39,513 nucleotides of DNA from Oligoflexales bacterium (GTDB lineage Bacteria; Bdellovibrionota_B; Oligoflexia; Oligoflexales; RGVZ01), in assembly GCA_947468665.1 (NCBI GenBank), contig CANILH010000023.1, positions 1 through 39,513 on the forward strand, read 5' to 3'. The stretch's first letter is position 1, and each line of letters opens with the position of its first letter. Of this stretch, positions 33,268 to 39,513 are shown piece by piece. The position numbers were made by a program, and so were the translations under genes. A model generated the notes under the pieces. That model ran no database searches and had not been told where the DNA came from. It saw nothing but the letters and a program-made list of their open reading frames with translations.

Positions 33268-33581
33268 ATAGCTGCCCTTAACTGGAAAAAGTTGTTCCCT
33301 GGATTCGTGACCTCCCTCTAATACTAAGGTGGGGGAGGCCAAATTCTGACAAATTTCTTAAAATAGTCTCAAAAAACGCAGGCCGAATTTTTAGCCCCTA
33401 GGCCCCTAAATTTCAAGAGAAAATATGGGGATTTATGATTTTTTTATTAATTTTAGGACCTACCCCCCCCCCTAGTGGCTTGGGATCCGACCCTCAGATT
33501 CCCCTAAAGATTATTTGGGAGCTGCCGAAATATAGCCCATAGCCCCTGTTAAATCACGGGGTGAGATGCGGGGGACCCATT
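33268..33581. other. Intergenic region between fusA and the unknown membrane-protein gene
   Basis: No coding frame is supported here. A possible fusA promoter on the minus strand has TTGAAA (33411-33416), a 17-base spacer and TAAAAA (33388-33393), giving a leader of over 100 bases that contains CCTCCC/GGGAGG complementary arms (33311-33338). A run of ten C lies at 33463-33472. The plus-strand promoter for the gene at 33582 is not evident. Confidence 0.4.
33463..33472. repeat. Homopolymeric C10 tract
   Basis: Ten consecutive C lie about 110 bases upstream of the start at 33582, in an intergenic region. Tracts of this length are prone to slipped-strand length changes, but no promoter spacing effect can be shown from one sequence. 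Confidence 0.7.
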
Positions 33582-34586
33582 ATGAGCGGTGAGATTACAA
33601 AATTATTGGAAATACCCGGGGGGGCACAGGGGGACGCGGCAGCTGTAGCTCTGGAGCAGCCACTGCAGATCGTAGGATTTAGCACAGGGCAGGCAGGTTT
33701 GGCAGGGGCCACAGTGCCATCGATGGAGGGGATGGGTACTACAGGGTTACGTCCTTTCATATCGCATGATGTTCATTTAATAGGCAAAAGAGCCGTGCCG
33801 ATATGGAAGAAGGCTGTTCTTGCAAGTTCCGCCGTCGTCCTTCTGGTCGGCGTCTATTTTGTGATCAATCCGGATCGGGTGAACGAGATTCTGGCGATGC
33901 TCGGTCTTGGCTCTGAGGAAATTGCGGCGGTTCCGGTACATACGCAGAAAAAGGTTGTGGCATCGGTTCAATCCGCACCTAAGAAAGCGGACGCGCCTTC
34001 TCCTAGAAATATCTGGGATTCCATAGATAATGACTACGGCGCGAAATTAGCTGATGTCACTGCACCACTTACCGCGGATCAGGAAGCTCAATTTCAGTCC
34101 AGTTTAGACTCGACGCTTACATATCAGCGTTACAAAGCCGTTCTTGATATCGCAAAGACCAGAGCCCGGGGCACCGAGGACATGCTGCGTCAGGCGCTTG
34201 AGTCCAAAAAATTCTGGACCAGGATGCGAGCAATCATCGCGTTGGCGGATATGGGAGAGAAAATTACAGATGCTGACATGAAGGCGGCGCTCGGCGAGGC
34301 TCATAGCGAGCTGAGAGCGCGGTTTTTTAAGCGTTTTGAGAAATCACCCTGTGGCACCAGTTGCTTTTACATTGCGCGGGCGGCATTGCCGCACCTTGAC
34401 GCCCTTGGACGTGAAGAGGTTATCCGCGTAGTCTCCCGCGAAGATTCAGAAATCCGCGATGTCTTCATGGCTGCCGCCACATTTGATGAGGCCCAAACAG
34501 TAAGACAGGCTGCCGCTCAATGGCTTGATGGGCACAGCGTCGAGGCGAAAATCTGGAAAGACGTCAAAGAACTTACGGGACATTGA
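33582..34586 (+). CDS. Unknown protein with one membrane segment and a helical repeat-like domain
   Basis: The start is set at ATG 33582 (GGGGGA six bases upstream) rather than the GTG at 33561. The 334-residue protein has a Gly/Ala-rich cytoplasmic N-terminus (about 1-70), one membrane helix (about 78-96) and a linker with Lys/Pro. The C-terminal region of about 170 residues is made of short helix pairs (MRAIIALADMGEKI, LRARFFKRFEKS, ALPHLDALGREEVIRVV, FDEAQTVRQAAAQWL) that look like HEAT-type repeats. Two cysteines (KSPCGTSCF) may form a disulfide, which fits a periplasmic location. No family is recognised. It lies alone, divergent from fusA. Confidence 0.65.
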   Translation: MSGEITKLLEIPGGAQGDAAAVALEQPLQIVGFSTGQAGLAGATVPSMEGMGTTGLRPFISHDVHLIGKRAVPIWKKAVLASSAVVLLVGVYFVINPDRVNEILAMLGLGSEEIAAVPVHTQKKVVASVQSAPKKADAPSPRNIWDSIDNDYGAKLADVTAPLTADQEAQFQSSLDSTLTYQRYKAVLDIAKTRARGTEDMLRQALESKKFWTRMRAIIALADMGEKITDADMKAALGEAHSELRARFFKRFEKSPCGTSCFYIARAALPHLDALGREEVIRVVSREDSEIRDVFMAAATFDEAQTVRQAAAQWLDGHSVEAKIWKDVKELTGH

Positions 34587-34628
34587 GTGCGAACGACCCT
34601 GGCCCAAATGGGTGTGCGTTGATTCATG

Positions 34629-35882
34629 CTAAGGTGTTCCAACTAAAAAGCCAAAGAGCCACATTGGAAGTACCTGTGGATCTTGGGAGATATCGACCTC
34701 ATCTTTGACGATAAATGACTTGCGATCGCCCTTGATTTGCTCTTTGCCCTTATTAGGACCCCCAATCTCAAATCCCAGTGAGCCTACGGCAAAATCCGCT
34801 CTCCGCGGGTGCACCAAAACGTCCGCCCCTGCCAAACGCATGGCTGTCAGAAACGCTGTTTCTCGCAGAGATCCCATATTCGGATGAATATCGGCGTAGG
34901 CAAAATAAAGGCAGGTGTTGCCAAGATATAGTTTTTCTGGCTTCCGCAGATTTTTAATTGATTTGCGGTCCACGGAACAGATGATCCCGGCCATTTCAAG
35001 GCAGGAGAGATAGTGCTTAAGCGTTCTGAGGTCAGCAATTTGGGCTACTTGTTTCAACGCCTCATAGTCCACCGAGTATGGTACCTGTTGCGCAATCACT
35101 TTGAACAATGACTGCAGCTTCCGCGCCATGTCAGGTCTCGAGTGCGTTTGAGCCACGACAATCTCATAGGCAATGGTATCTTCTGTGGATTGTCTCAACG
35201 TCTGCAAAAAGTCGTTGATATTCGAAAATTTGAGGCTGTAGGCGTAATATCCGCGTCGCAGGTATTCATCGAAAAGTATTGCTACAGGCTTTCCGCATGA
35301 ATTTGTCAGGGTCGACACGACGTTGCGCAGTGCATCGCGGTCAGGATTAATGATCTCTGGCAATGTGAATCCAGGATGCGAGAAATTGTAATGCATGCGT
35401 AAATACTCGCGAAACGTCAGACCAAACAGCTGGTATTTTACCATTCGTCGAGCGAGGCCACCCAAGTCTGAAAAACTCAGTATGGAGCTACCCGATGTGA
35501 TGGTTTTAATGGTCAATCGGTCCGCGATCGATTTTAGATCCGCCTTCCAATTTTGATAGCGATGAACCTCGTCAAAAATGACAATGTCCACACCTCGATC
35601 CTGAGCCGCCTTGGCTAGTTGATACATCGTATCACCCGCAAACAGGGTATCATCTAGACTAACGTACAAAATCTTTTCGTGATTAGCGCCACATACCTTC
35701 AACGCCTTTTGGCACGCCAACACGGTTTTACCTACGCCTTTCTCTCCGATAAGGCAGCTGTGGTCGGCGGACATAAAAGCGGAGTTGAGCAACTGCTCCC
35801 GAGGCGACGCGTAACGCTCAACGTCCGCCAACGTCCGCTCTGAGAAGTCTACTATTTCATAATAATGTTCGGTGGTTATCAT
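34629..35882 (-). CDS. AAA-type ATPase with DUF4143-like C-terminus
   Basis: The 417-residue protein has Walker A GEKGVGKTVLA near 46-56, Walker B VDIVIFDEVHRYQNW near 98-112, a sensor-like TSGSS near 133 and then the FREYLRMHYNF segment typical of the AAA_14/DUF4143 group. The C-terminal part (ALKQVAQIADLRTLKHYLSCL winged-helix-like, LGFEIGGPNKGKEQIKGD near 380) resembles DUF4143, a restriction-endonuclease-like fold. These ATPases are common in bacteria and mostly uncharacterised. The gene is alone, AT-richer upstream than its neighbours, and has a palindromic operator over its promoter, all consistent with an acquired, autoregulated gene. Confidence 0.75.
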   Translation of the reverse strand: MITTEHYYEIVDFSERTLADVERYASPREQLLNSAFMSADHSCLIGEKGVGKTVLACQKALKVCGANHEKILYVSLDDTLFAGDTMYQLAKAAQDRGVDIVIFDEVHRYQNWKADLKSIADRLTIKTITSGSSILSFSDLGGLARRMVKYQLFGLTFREYLRMHYNFSHPGFTLPEIINPDRDALRNVVSTLTNSCGKPVAILFDEYLRRGYYAYSLKFSNINDFLQTLRQSTEDTIAYEIVVAQTHSRPDMARKLQSLFKVIAQQVPYSVDYEALKQVAQIADLRTLKHYLSCLEMAGIICSVDRKSIKNLRKPEKLYLGNTCLYFAYADIHPNMGSLRETAFLTAMRLAGADVLVHPRRADFAVGSLGFEIGGPNKGKEQIKGDRKSFIVKDEVDISQDPQVLPMWLFGFLVGTP

Positions 35883-35888
35883 AAATTA

Positions 35889-35910
35889 ACTCCATTTATG
35901 GAGTATAACA
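35889..35910 (-). promoter_or_regulatory. Extended -10 promoter overlapped by a palindromic operator
   Basis: On the minus strand TGT-TATACT (35902-35910) is an extended -10. The perfect inverted repeat ACTCCAT-AA-ATGGAGT (35889-35904) starts within the -10 and covers the expected transcription start. Its right arm also supplies the GGAG ribosome site, seven bases before the ATG at 35882. A protein bound here would block transcription. Confidence 0.6.
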
Positions 35911-35999
35911 CACATTTTAGTCAAATAAAATGAATTGTATTACATGAATAAATTGTCGTGAAATCAGCGGGTTTTGAGCACAATTTACATAGATAGCAC

Positions 36000-37391
36000 T
36001 TACTGGCAACGAACACCCTCAGGCATCCAGAAGCCTCGTCCCACAGTGGAAAGCTGCGACAGCAGGCCCGAATTGATCCCGTAAACGATCATGTCACGGT
36101 TCTGGCGTCCGCAGACGTCCTGGAATACGGCGAGTGCCCCGGCGGCAACGGCCGCGGCGGACGAACTGCCCTTAAATCCAATGCCACCCTCGAAATTAAT
36201 CGTGGACGGAGCGACGACCTCTGGCTTTTGAAGACCAGTGGCGGTGCGACCCGCGGAGCTTGAACCCTCATCGCTCGCGCCAACAGTCAGCACGCTTGGG
36301 TTATCGGCTGGAATCATGACGGACGCGTCAGCGGATTGGTCCATGAATGAGATCCGTGCGCCGTCGGAGGCGAGTCTAATGCGGGAGTACGTATCAAAGT
36401 TCTGGCTTTTGATGTCAACGCGAAGAAGATATGTGCCCGGATCAAGTGTCGTCTCAATTGATTCCCGCGCGTGCGCGCTATATTTCGGGTCTTTACTATG
36501 ATCCTGGCCGTCTTGAATGAGGTTGCCGATGGCGACTCGTTTCATGCTTGCGTCAAGAAGCACGAGGTCCAGATCCCGTGATGTCCGCCAGTCTTTGCTG
36601 TCGGCGAAGTCGTTCCACGCCAGGGATATTTTTACTGCCGTCGACTTCTCGTTGACCACTAGACGCACGTATTTACCAAGGTAGGGAAGCAGCGCGGTTT
36701 GATCCGCGTTCGCGACGAGTGCGCCCTGCCATGCACTTTGGCCGTAGTTTCCGGCGGCGTTGACCCATAAAATCCCGGCACTTGTTGCTTTATCGACGAC
36801 AGCGTTGATAAATCCACGGCCATCGAAATTTCCGCCAAACTCCCAGACCTGCGAGTAAAGAATCATATCAACGTGCTCAGTAATGGCATTGTCTACGGCG
36901 GCACTAAAGTTTGTGAACCCGTTAGAGTTGTATAGTTTTATGGTCGGGTGTTGGCTCGCTGCCGTCCAGGCTGGAGAGCCGGAGGTCATCGCGAAAATCA
37001 CCTCGGCTAATTTTGTACCGTGCGGTGTCGTGGACTCGTTATCAATGACAGGTTTCGCAACGGCAAGGCCTGGAGGAAGACGCGTTCCAAGTGAGTTTTT
37101 AAGACCTCCAAAACCATTATCAAGAATCGCGATGGTCATGGAGCGTCCATGATGACCTGCGTTAAGCCATGAGGTTAAATTAACACCCATGATGAGCTCG
37201 TTGTTATTGACCAGGGCTGTGTTGTACGCGGGATTTTCCGCTAGACCGGTTTGGGTGACTTCAGGAGCGGAGGTGGAGTTTTTTTTGTCCTTGTCGGACT
37301 TGTCCTTGCGCAGCCAGGATGGACCGTTGCCACAGGCTGTAACCAACAATAACAGTGCTAATAAAGAACCAATAGACGATCTTAAAATCAT
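36000..37391 (-). CDS. Subtilisin-like (S8) serine protease, lipoprotein
   Basis: The 463-residue protein has a lipobox signal peptide (LLLLVTAC, modified cysteine C20) and a Lys/Asp/Ser-rich linker. The S8 catalytic residues are D91 (AILDNGFGG), H124 (TPHGTKLAE), N215 (NAAGN, oxyanion) and S410 (GFKGSSSAAAVAAG). The usual GTSxAxP box is changed to GSSSAAA, losing the proline. A beta-rich insert of about 140 residues between N215 and S410 (LVVNEKSTAVKISLAWNDF, DLDLVLLD, GTYLLRVDI) looks like a pre-peptidase C-terminal-like or jelly-roll module. The protein should be membrane-anchored at the cell surface or periplasm. It has its own start; the FmdB-type gene lies upstream. Confidence 0.88.
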   Translation of the reverse strand: MILRSSIGSLLALLLLVTACGNGPSWLRKDKSDKDKKNSTSAPEVTQTGLAENPAYNTALVNNNELIMGVNLTSWLNAGHHGRSMTIAILDNGFGGLKNSLGTRLPPGLAVAKPVIDNESTTPHGTKLAEVIFAMTSGSPAWTAASQHPTIKLYNSNGFTNFSAAVDNAITEHVDMILYSQVWEFGGNFDGRGFINAVVDKATSAGILWVNAAGNYGQSAWQGALVANADQTALLPYLGKYVRLVVNEKSTAVKISLAWNDFADSKDWRTSRDLDLVLLDASMKRVAIGNLIQDGQDHSKDPKYSAHARESIETTLDPGTYLLRVDIKSQNFDTYSRIRLASDGARISFMDQSADASVMIPADNPSVLTVGASDEGSSSAGRTATGLQKPEVVAPSTINFEGGIGFKGSSSAAAVAAGALAVFQDVCGRQNRDMIVYGINSGLLSQLSTVGRGFWMPEGVRCQ

Positions 37392-37449
37392 ATAAAACTC
37401 CCTAATGTAATAGTGGTTCTATATAATTCTAAATTAAAATGGTCAATAT

Positions 37450-37776
37450 TTAATCAGGCGTGCTCGTTGTTTTTGCTGGTGTCGGGCTAGGGGTGACAGC
37501 AGCACTGGCCCCGTCAGATGCTCCAGCGCTGGCCTTGCCGGAGGGTCCAGCCTCCGCGTCTTTGCTATCAGCTGAAGAGGGTGGTTTTGAACTTCCACCT
37601 TTAAAATCGGTAACATACCATCCTGTTCCCTTAAGGGCAAAGGACGTCCTGCTAAGCTGTTTCACCATTGGACCCTTGCCGCAGGCCTCGCATTTGGCTG
37701 GCGCCGGGTCAGTAAATTTTTGCATGAACTCGGCCTGTTTATGGCAGGATTCACAGAGATACTCGTAAATTGGCAT
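37450..37776 (-). CDS. FmdB/CxxC_CxxC_SSSS-type zinc-ribbon protein
   Basis: The 108-residue protein opens MPIYEYLCESCHK and has four cysteines (C8, C11, C29, C32) in the FmdB-type zinc ribbon, followed by QLSRTSFALKGTGWYVTDFK, the family's conserved tail. The C-terminal 45 residues are a low-complexity Ala/Ser/Pro/Thr stretch. The family is widespread and its function is mostly unknown; some members are called regulatory proteins. It sits between the HU/IHF gene and the protease gene on the same strand. The ATG at 37776 has GGAGG (GGAGGCCACTT) about 10 bases upstream. Confidence 0.85.
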   Translation of the reverse strand: MPIYEYLCESCHKQAEFMQKFTDPAPAKCEACGKGPMVKQLSRTSFALKGTGWYVTDFKGGSSKPPSSADSKDAEAGPSGKASAGASDGASAAVTPSPTPAKTTSTPD

Positions 37777-37862
37777 AATTAAGTGGCCTCCATTAGGGGC
37801 AGGAATATCTGTTTAGCAAGGGTTTTTGTCAAGCATTGCCGTGGGACTTTGAGCGGCAGGCG

Positions 37863-37900
37863 CAAAAAAACGCCCGGGAGCAAGACCCCTGGGTGTTTTA
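37863..37900 (-). terminator. Rho-independent terminator of the HU/IHF gene
   Basis: On the minus strand the arms ACACCCAGG (37888-37896) and CCCGGGCGT (37870-37878) pair over nine positions with two G-T pairs and are followed by seven T. Confidence 0.8.
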
Positions 37901-37946
37901 AAATTATTTAGAAGGATATCAATTCTTTAGTCAGTCAAAAGCAGAA

Positions 37947-38231
37947 TCAACCGAATGCGGAGTCAACGCGTTGCTTGAGCTCTTGGCCGGTTTTCCAAAA
38001 CGGCAGGCGTTTCGGTGGAACGACGATTTTCTCGCCGGTTTTAGGGTTGCGGCCTTCGTAAGTTTTGTACTCACGAACAGTAAAGGCGCCAAATCCACGG
38101 ATCTCAACGCGGTCACCGCGACACAGGGTCTCAGCGACAGAGTTAAAGAACAAGTCGACCACTTCCTCCGCCTTAGCGAGGGTGATGTCCGCGCGTTCTG
38201 CTAAGCTTTCTACAAGTTCTGATTTGACCAT
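37947..38231 (-). CDS. HU/IHF-family DNA-binding protein
   Basis: The 94-residue protein has the full HU/IHF fold: an N-terminal helix pair (KSELVESLAERADIT), GDRVEIRGFGAFTVREY, and the DNA-binding arm motif EGRNPKTGEKIVVPPKRLP, with the conserved proline that intercalates in DNA. It compacts and bends DNA as a dimer. The GRNPKTGE box fits IHF-beta/HU; which of the two cannot be decided by eye. A sigma70-like promoter lies upstream and a terminator downstream, so it is a single-gene unit. Confidence 0.93.
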   Translation of the reverse strand: MVKSELVESLAERADITLAKAEEVVDLFFNSVAETLCRGDRVEIRGFGAFTVREYKTYEGRNPKTGEKIVVPPKRLPFWKTGQELKQRVDSAFG

Positions 38232-38278
38232 GACGTACCTCGGGAAGACCGGTCCGATTATTCGGATTACCTCCTATT

Positions 38279-38308
38279 ATTTTAGCCAGATGCGGACCAT
38301 AATTGCAA
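38279..38308 (-). promoter_or_regulatory. Promoter of the HU/IHF gene
   Basis: On the minus strand TTGCAA (38303-38308) and TAAAAT (38279-38284) are 18 bases apart. An AGGAGG at 38270-38275 falls at the predicted start point, 38 bases from the ATG; a nearer GAGG serves the ATG at 38231. The arms TCCGA/TCGGA (38253-38266) form a small hairpin between them. Confidence 0.6.
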
Positions 38309-38411
38309 GAAGGTGCCTAATTTTTTTTTGTGGGGGCAGTTTGGTCTATTTCTAGGCCCAATATCTGACCGGGGTGGTCAAAAAAACAGGATTTTGCCCC
38401 AAAACTCCCTC

Positions 38412-38440
38412 GTGACAAGGAGGGGCGAATCGGACAATAT
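38412..38440 (+). promoter_or_regulatory. Candidate promoter of accA
   Basis: GTGACA (38412-38417) and CAATAT (38435-38440) are 17 bases apart, giving a start near 38447 and a leader of about 36 bases before the GTG at 38483. Confidence 0.45.
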
Positions 38441-38482
38441 GCTCTGGCATAAAAATCCACGACCATTTTGGGGGCCTAGCAC

Positions 38483-39430
38483 GTGATTCCCTTTGAAAAA
38501 CCACTTGTTGATTTAGAGCTGCGCATCGATGAGCTTAAGCGCATCGCGTCAAGTCAGCTCAAGAATGTTGATGGCGAGCTTTCGGATCTTGAAACTAAAG
38601 CCCGCGTCATCCGCAAACAAATATTCTCGAACCTGACTCCCTATGAGTGTACGCAGATTGCCCGTCATCCGAAGCGGCCAAGCTCCCTTGAGTTGATCGC
38701 TGCCATGACGACAGGGTTCATTGAGCTGCATGGTGATCGCAACTTTTTCGACGACAAATCAATTGTCGGCGGTCTCGCCCGTATGGACGACATGCCGATT
38801 ATGATCATCGGCCACCAAAAAGGCCGGGGCACCAAAGACAATATTTTCCGGAATTTCGGGATGCCCCGTCCGGAAGGTTACCGCAAAGCACTTCGCATGA
38901 TGAGCATGGCTGAGCGTTTCAAACTTCCGATCGTGACCTTGATTGATACGCCAGGTGCTTATCCTGGTATTGACGCTGAGGAACGAGGTCAGAGTGAGGC
39001 GATCGCCAAAAACATTATGGTTATGACGAGACTGCGTGTGCCGGTGGTGACAGTGGTGACAGGTGAGGGAGGAAGTGGCGGCGCGCTGGCGATAGCCGTC
39101 GCCAACCGTGTATATATGCTTGAGCATGGTGTTTATTCCGTTATTTCCCCGGAAGGTTGCGCGTCGATTCTGATGAAAAACGCAGGCGAGGCATCGCGCG
39201 CCGCTGAGATGCTAAAAATTACCGCGAAAAACGCCCTGAACTTTGGTGTGATTGACGGAATTATTCCAGAGCCCGAGGGTGGTGCACACCGTGATCTCGC
39301 GCTCACCGCTGAACGGGTAAAGACTCAGATTATGTCTGCTTTGCGTGATCTGATCTCGAAGTCAGGAGAGACTTTACGCGACGAGCGTTTCAATAAATAC
39401 CTTCAGATGGGCGCCGTTCTTGAGCAGTAA
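38483..39430 (+). CDS. accA: Acetyl-CoA carboxylase carboxyltransferase subunit alpha
   Basis: The 315-residue protein starts at GTG 38483 behind GGGGG. It matches AccA: an N-terminal helical segment (VDLELRIDELKRIA), FIELHGDR, IGHQKGRGTKDNI and FGMPRPEGYRKALRMM, followed by the crotonase-fold core LIDTPGAYPGIDAEERGQSEAIA, given in parts as LIDTPGAYPGIDAEERGQ, GEGGSGGALA and SVISPEGCASIL. With AccD it transfers carboxyl from carboxybiotin to acetyl-CoA, making malonyl-CoA for fatty acids. The length is normal. A probable aroA starts 7 bases after its stop. Confidence 0.95.
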   Translation: MIPFEKPLVDLELRIDELKRIASSQLKNVDGELSDLETKARVIRKQIFSNLTPYECTQIARHPKRPSSLELIAAMTTGFIELHGDRNFFDDKSIVGGLARMDDMPIMIIGHQKGRGTKDNIFRNFGMPRPEGYRKALRMMSMAERFKLPIVTLIDTPGAYPGIDAEERGQSEAIAKNIMVMTRLRVPVVTVVTGEGGSGGALAIAVANRVYMLEHGVYSVISPEGCASILMKNAGEASRAAEMLKITAKNALNFGVIDGIIPEPEGGAHRDLALTAERVKTQIMSALRDLISKSGETLRDERFNKYLQMGAVLEQ

Positions 39431-39437
39431 TGACTCA

Positions 39438-39513
39438 ATGGTTGTCTTGCCCCTGACGCCTCTTGCGCGGGTGGTTGATGTCACCGCGCCCGCGTCTTCC
39501 GATAAGTCATTTA
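39438..39513 (+). CDS. aroA: Probable aroA (EPSP synthase), 5' end only
   Basis: An ATG at 39438 opens a frame that runs off the window after 25 codons. The visible residues include LARVVDVTAPASSDKSF, which resembles the N-terminal strand and the xxPxxKSxxxR loop of 3-phosphoshikimate 1-carboxyvinyltransferase, where the lysine binds substrate. The enzyme makes EPSP in the shikimate pathway. The frame starts 7 bases after accA stops, suggesting one operon. The call rests on a very short segment. Confidence 0.5.
   Translation, partial: MVVLPLTPLARVVDVTAPASSDKSF

Noticed and set aside
33268-33342. 25-residue N-terminal extension of EF-G
   Set aside because: The family begins at the [11 protein letters not shown] segment, and a ribosome site precedes the ATG at 33267.
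1-39513. CRISPR arrays, rRNA genes, insertion sequences, replication origin
   Set aside because: I saw no regular spacer-repeat series, no rRNA segments, no transposase and no DnaA-box cluster in the window.

Overview
The window is a chromosomal stretch of roughly 50% GC from a Gram-negative bacterium. It carries outer-membrane barrel-like proteins, a lipobox protease, a periplasmic phosphate-binding protein, IHF/HU, AccA and the start of a probable AroA. Three traits point to the former Deltaproteobacteria / Bdellovibrionota-Oligoflexia area: an EF-G of the spd/mitochondrial EFG1 type, many receiver-fusion proteins (REC-CheX, REC-PilZ, REC-like-CheX-CheX, TPR), and several secreted proteases. 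This placement is an inference with moderate confidence; no rRNA or other decisive marker is present.

Layout. 1-2440 is an accessory patch at the 3' end of a tRNA-Leu(UAA) gene. It holds two copies of an unknown gene family, a 31-bp duplicate of the tRNA 3' end (att-like), the tail of a tyrosine recombinase, a large palindrome, a HicA/HicB toxin-antitoxin pair whose hicA has only an ATA start codon, and a truncated ParB-like gene. 2466-5737 holds a DUF393 thiol-oxidoreductase-like gene, rlmJ, and a RimK-type ATP-grasp ligase followed by an M14 deacylase. 5887-9554 holds an orphan FixJ-type regulator, an EamA transporter, a membrane-anchored alpha-carbonic-anhydrase-like protein lacking all three zinc histidines, and a REC-CheX protein. 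9538-16298 is the phosphate regulon: pstS-pstC-pstA-pstB ending in an O-methyltransferase on the minus strand, divergent from phoB-phoR. 16364-16457 can fold as a three-way-junction RNA before an M28 aminopeptidase, followed by a HelD-like helicase. 20128-23656 is an envelope/c-di-GMP cluster: matrixin protease, three barrel-like outer-membrane proteins and an HD-GYP protein. 23648-30947 holds a Cys/Met-metabolism PLP enzyme, a REC-PilZ regulator, HrpB helicase, a TPR protein and a degenerate-receiver protein with two CheX domains. 31171-39513 holds fusA, an unknown membrane-anchored protein, a DUF4143-like ATPase behind a palindromic operator, a subtilisin-like lipoprotein, an FmdB-type zinc ribbon, an HU/IHF protein, accA and the probable start of aroA.

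How the genes fit together. The pst/phoBR block forms a complete phosphate-sensing circuit, except that no phoU is seen and an O-methyltransferase sits in its usual place. The signalling genes (FixJ-like, REC-CheX, REC-PilZ, HD-GYP, REC-like-CheX-CheX, TPR) are scattered and have no dedicated kinases beside them, which suggests a global network joining chemotaxis-type phosphatases and c-di-GMP. The genome is compact: several convergent pairs overlap or abut at their 3' ends. The most unusual items are the acatalytic carbonic-anhydrase-like protein, the decaying tRNA-Leu element with its ATA-start hicA, and the candidate structured RNA.
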